Positions 7,635 to 9,828 of a DNA stretch of 9,828 bases are shown here, piece after piece (positions within the stretch are counted from its first letter, which is position 1; every line of letters starts with the position of its first letter). The notes beneath the pieces were generated by a model. The model made no database searches. It was given only the letters and a program-made list of their open reading frames with translations, and was not told the DNA's origin. Both the position numbers and the translations under genes were made by a program. The DNA comes from JBEIUL01 sp044356865 (GTDB lineage Bacteria > Planctomycetota > Phycisphaerae > Phycisphaerales > SM1A02), in contig JBIKVN010000112.1 of NCBI GenBank assembly GCA_044356865.1, positions 1-9,828 of the forward strand, in the 5' to 3' direction.

Positions 7635-7643
7635 GGCTCAGCC
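7629..7643. terminator. Inverted repeat spanning both convergent stop codons
   Basis: GGCTGAGGCTCAGCC can fold into a six-base-pair stem with a GGC loop. The two arms contain the TGA of the repeat-protein gene (7632-7634) and, on the other strand, the TGA of the methyltransferase gene (7640-7638). It reads almost the same on both strands, so it could act as a bidirectional terminator or 3' end stabiliser. There is no T run on either side, and the stem is short, so intrinsic termination is uncertain. Confidence 0.35.
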
Positions 7644-8873
7644 AAGCTCTCGGGCAACGAGCGCGACCCGACGGTCGCCGAGCCGAAGCAGGAACAGATC
7701 GAGCTCGACCCCCGACGCGAGCCCCGTCCGCACCGCTTTCGTCCAGCGGTCGGCATCGGCGCTGTCGCCGCGGGTGCGGACCCGGGCCCCGCTCGCCCCG
7801 AGGCCCCGCAGGCACTCCCGCACTGCCTCCTCGCGCAGCGGTGGCCGGGCGATGACCTCGTAGCGGCGGAAGAACGGCCGGACCGCCGCGGGCAGCGGAC
7901 TCGCGTCGCCGCCGAGGATGCCGAGGCCGGCGGCGAGTTCCGGTCGCCCCGCGAGCCCGAGGAGCCCCGCCCGCTCGAGCGCGGGATCGGGCACCGCGAG
8001 CGTCGCGACCGAGTCGCCGCACGGCCCGGGGATCGGCGCCGGAACGCCGACCACGGTCTCGACCGCATCGCCGTCGACCCGCGTCGCCCGCCGCTGGCCG
8101 GGCGAACTCACCAACTCGCCGGCCCAGACGATCGCCTGGACCAGCGCGCCGCGTTCGGAAACGAACTCGAGTTCCTCCTCGGCGCGAAGCCCCGGCAGCG
8201 GCACGGGGATGCCCGGCGAGAGCTTGATCGCCCCGCCCCGCGCCGCCCGCACCAGCCGCAGCGAGGTCGAGAGCGGCGGGTCGCACGCCTCGGGGTCGAA
8301 CCGCCGCGAGCCCCGCTCGTCGCGGCGGGCGGGATCGAGGTGGATCGCGAGCGACGCAAGCTCGACCTTGGCCGCCCACGCCTCGACATCGGCCACGGCC
8401 TCGTCGACGCGGGCCGGGCCGCCGGCCGTCCGGGCGTTCTCCGCCGCCATCCACGCCCGCACCGGATCGCGATCGACGACCACGAGCCGCTCGCCCGCGA
8501 CCCGCGCCAGGGCCATGGCGTCGCCGCCCATCCCGCAGCAGAGGTCGGCGATGTCGAGGCCCGCGAATCGCCGTGCTTTGCACGCCGCAACCGCCCCGGA
8601 CGTCGCCTGCTCGACCGCCTGCGGGTCGCCCCACGGGGGAACCGTGCCCGGGAACTTCACCGCCGCCTTGCGCCGCCCCGCGACCGCGTCGAGCGCCGCG
8701 GCGACCAGTTCGGCATCGAAACGCTTCCGCAACCCGGCCACGAGGGCCGGCGTCGCCCCGACCTCCCGCGTTCCCGCGTCGACCTCGGCGAGGAGGCGCT
8801 CGACCTCGCTTCCGCCGGCGGCCAGCCGCCGCCACGCCTCGAGCCGCCGATCGCGTTCCGCTCGCGTTTCCAT
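7638..8873 (-). CDS. Class I SAM-dependent methyltransferase with C-terminal THUMP-like domain
   Basis: A 411-residue cytoplasmic protein. Residues 1-100 are a helical N-terminal region typical of this family (FPGTVPPWGDPQAVEQAT at 74-91). The Rossmann methyltransferase core follows: motif I DLCCGMGGDAMALA (110-123), the acidic end of strand 2 VVVDRDP (131-137), DPARRDERGSRRF (180-192) where family members have a DPAR-type catalytic-site motif, and KLSPGIP (217-223). The C-terminal part (about 330-411: RPFFRRYEVI, then RTRGDSADAD and LGDRRVALVA) fits the THUMP-like domain of this family, whose tRNA- or RNA-binding role is inferred from the related THUMP fold; the substrate is not known. The start at 8873 was chosen because the frame upstream runs through the divergent gene as a shadow. 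A GAAGG abuts the ATG, too close to be a normal Shine-Dalgarno. The gene is convergent with the repeat protein (3 bases between stops) and divergent from the HdeD-type gene (54 bases between starts). Confidence 0.9.
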   Translation of the reverse strand: METRAERDRRLEAWRRLAAGGSEVERLLAEVDAGTREVGATPALVAGLRKRFDAELVAAALDAVAGRRKAAVKFPGTVPPWGDPQAVEQATSGAVAACKARRFAGLDIADLCCGMGGDAMALARVAGERLVVVDRDPVRAWMAAENARTAGGPARVDEAVADVEAWAAKVELASLAIHLDPARRDERGSRRFDPEACDPPLSTSLRLVRAARGGAIKLSPGIPVPLPGLRAEEELEFVSERGALVQAIVWAGELVSSPGQRRATRVDGDAVETVVGVPAPIPGPCGDSVATLAVPDPALERAGLLGLAGRPELAAGLGILGGDASPLPAAVRPFFRRYEVIARPPLREEAVRECLRGLGASGARVRTRGDSADADRWTKAVRTGLASGVELDLFLLRLGDRRVALVARELG

Positions 8874-8927
8874 CCTTCGTGCGATAGTACGGCCTCGTCG
8901 TCCATCCGCCTTCCCGAGGACCCCACC
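8874..8927. promoter_or_regulatory. Short divergent promoter region
   Basis: This 54-base gap must hold the starts of both flanking divergent genes unless one is read through. The only AT-richer patch is GATAGTAC (8883-8890). On the minus strand it reads TACTAT, four of six matches to a -10 element, ten bases before the methyltransferase ATG, which would give an almost leaderless transcript. On the plus strand GATAGT (8883-8888) is a four of six match, about 40 bases before the membrane-protein ATG. No good -35 is seen for either. Confidence 0.3.
8916..8920 (+). promoter_or_regulatory. Ribosome binding site of the HdeD-type gene
   Basis: GAGGA ends seven bases before the ATG at 8928. It fixes that start; the reading frame is open back to 8340 but the upstream part lies opposite the methyltransferase gene. 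Confidence 0.6.
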
Positions 8928-9458
8928 ATGTCGAACGCCGCCCCCATGCCCCGCTGGATCTTCCTCTTCGACGGCCTCCTGCTGGTTCTCGGCGGGCTGC
9001 TCATGCTGAGCTTCCCCTTCGCCTCGACGCTCGGGATCGTGGCCTGGATCGGGGCGTTCCTCCTCATCGCCGGCACCATCGGCACCGTGCGGGCGTTCCG
9101 GCACGGCGACCACGGCCCGACCGGGCTCGCCATCGTCCTCTCGATCGCCTGCGGCCTCGTCGGCCTCTTCATGCTGCTCGACCCGCCCGCGGTGGCCGGC
9201 GGCCTCGCCGTCGTCGGGGCGATCTGGTTCCTCGTGAGCGGCTTCTACCAGCTCGGCGGGGCGATCTTCGACTCGGAACTCCCCCACCGCGTCGTGACCG
9301 GCATCTTCGGCCTCGTCGGCATCGTCGCCGGCGTCGCCTGCATCGCGAGTCCTGCCACGCTCGTCTGGGTGTTCGGGGTCGTGTTCGGCATCCAGCTCAT
9401 GTTCGCGGGCTTCCAGACCATCGCGGTCGGCACGGCGATCCGCCGGCTGACTTCCTGA
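8928..9458 (+). CDS. HdeD/DUF308-type six-helix membrane protein
   Basis: A 176-residue inner-membrane protein with six predicted hydrophobic helices, roughly at residues 10-30, 35-55, 65-84, 89-108, 121-141 and 144-165, in three helix pairs. The pairs show the internally repeated pattern of the HdeD family, including LLVLGGLLML at the first helix, a DPP turn after helix 3 (residues 85-87) and the short loop SPATLVW before helix 6. In E. coli HdeD is linked to acid resistance, but most family members, including this one, have no established function. The first four to nine residues and the C-terminal AIRRLTS would both be cytoplasmic by the positive-inside rule. The ATG follows a GAGGA at good spacing. 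It is divergent from the methyltransferase and 33 bases upstream of prfC on the same strand, so it may be co-transcribed with prfC. Confidence 0.85.
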   Translation: MSNAAPMPRWIFLFDGLLLVLGGLLMLSFPFASTLGIVAWIGAFLLIAGTIGTVRAFRHGDHGPTGLAIVLSIACGLVGLFMLLDPPAVAGGLAVVGAIWFLVSGFYQLGGAIFDSELPHRVVTGIFGLVGIVAGVACIASPATLVWVFGVVFGIQLMFAGFQTIAVGTAIRRLTS

Positions 9459-9477
9459 GCGGCCGTCCGCGTACGAT
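9447..9477 (+). promoter_or_regulatory. Possible promoter for prfC with a very short leader
   Basis: CTGACT (9447-9452) and TACGAT (9472-9477) each match four of six consensus bases, but the 19-base spacer is long. If used, transcription would start only about eight bases before the prfC ATG, which has no Shine-Dalgarno sequence. Read-through from the upstream gene is an equally good explanation. Confidence 0.25.
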
Positions 9478-9491
9478 TTCCGCTTCCCCCG

Positions 9492-9828
9492 ATGCCCGAC
9501 GGCTCCGCCCATCTCCCCCGCCGGACGTTCGCGATCATCTCGCACCCGGACGCCGGCAAGACGACGCTCACCGAGAAGCTCCTGCTCTACGGCGGCGCGG
9601 TCGGGCTCGCCGGCACGGTCACCGCCCGCAAGGACCAGCGGGCGACCGCGAGCGACTGGATGGAGCTCGAGAAGCAGCGCGGCATCTCGATCAGCTCGAC
9701 GGTGCTGCAGTTCGACTACGGCGGCTACCGGATCAACCTGCTCGACACGCCCGGCCACAAGGACTTCTCGGAAGACACCTACCGCGTGCTCACCGCGGTC
9801 GACGCCGCGGTCATGGTCATCGACGCCG
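9492..9828 (+). CDS. prfC: Peptide chain release factor 3, 3'-truncated by window edge
   Basis: RF3 is a translational GTPase that removes RF1 or RF2 from the ribosome after peptide release, in the cytoplasm. The first 112 codons are visible and cover most of the G1 to G3 part of the GTPase domain. After a short leader peptide MPDGSAHLPRR comes FAIISHPDAGKTTLTEKLL, with the P-loop HPDAGKTT. Then come the RF3-type segment SDWMELEKQRGISIS (switch I, with the G2 threonine replaced by Ser as judged by eye) and DTPGHKDFSEDTYR (G3). The words SDWMELEKQRGIS and DFSEDTYR separate RF3 from EF-G and from LepA. The start at 9492 is the only ATG that fits the family N-terminus; no Shine-Dalgarno precedes it. 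The gene is 33 bases after the HdeD-type stop. About four fifths of the protein lies beyond the window. Confidence 0.95.
   Translation, partial: MPDGSAHLPRRTFAIISHPDAGKTTLTEKLLLYGGAVGLAGTVTARKDQRATASDWMELEKQRGISISSTVLQFDYGGYRINLLDTPGHKDFSEDTYRVLTAVDAAVMVIDA

Noticed and set aside
9459..9470. GCGG-CCGT-CCGC hairpin after the HdeD-type gene as a terminator
   Set aside because: Only four base pairs and no T run; such stems occur by chance everywhere in this GC-rich DNA.

Overview
The window is a very GC-rich stretch with a strong G/C bias at third codon positions. It carries six genes, two of them cut by the window edges. Several features suggest a planctomycete, most likely of the Phycisphaerae type: a secreted protein with DCNxNxxPD calcium-loop repeats and FG-GAP repeats, a cysteine-rich tandem-repeat secreted protein, and a mixture of Shine-Dalgarno-led and Shine-Dalgarno-free starts. 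This assignment is an inference from protein style; no rRNA or other marker is present.

Layout, left to right. (1) Bases 1-935 (+) are the 3' two thirds of purA, adenylosuccinate synthase. (2) Bases 932-1711 (+) are uppS, isoprenyl (undecaprenyl) diphosphate synthase, overlapping the purA stop by an ATGA junction. (3) After a 140-base gap with a possible promoter, bases 1852-4605 (+) encode a secreted multidomain protein: signal peptide, propeptide with a possible cysteine switch, metzincin zinc-protease domain, two calcium-loop repeats and seven FG-GAP repeats predicted to form one seven-bladed propeller. (4) Two bases later, bases 4608-7634 (+) encode a secreted protein built almost wholly of 17 cysteine-rich repeats of about 53 residues. 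(5) Bases 7638-8873 (-) encode a class I SAM-dependent methyltransferase with a C-terminal THUMP-like domain, converging tail to tail on the repeat protein with only three bases between the stop codons. (6) Bases 8928-9458 (+) encode a six-helix HdeD/DUF308-type membrane protein. (7) Bases 9492-9828 (+) are the start of prfC, peptide chain release factor 3, cut by the window end.

Most of the window is housekeeping: purine synthesis, cell-wall lipid carrier, translation termination. The accessory part is the 1852-7634 pair. Its two genes are separated by two bases, so they are probably co-transcribed and translationally coupled, and both products carry export signals. The pair therefore looks like a secreted protease/propeller protein made together with a disulfide-rich repeat protein. 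The repeat protein (about 183 cysteines in 965 repeat-region residues, counted by hand, with an invariant WD in all 17 repeats) is the most unusual object here and has no function I can name.
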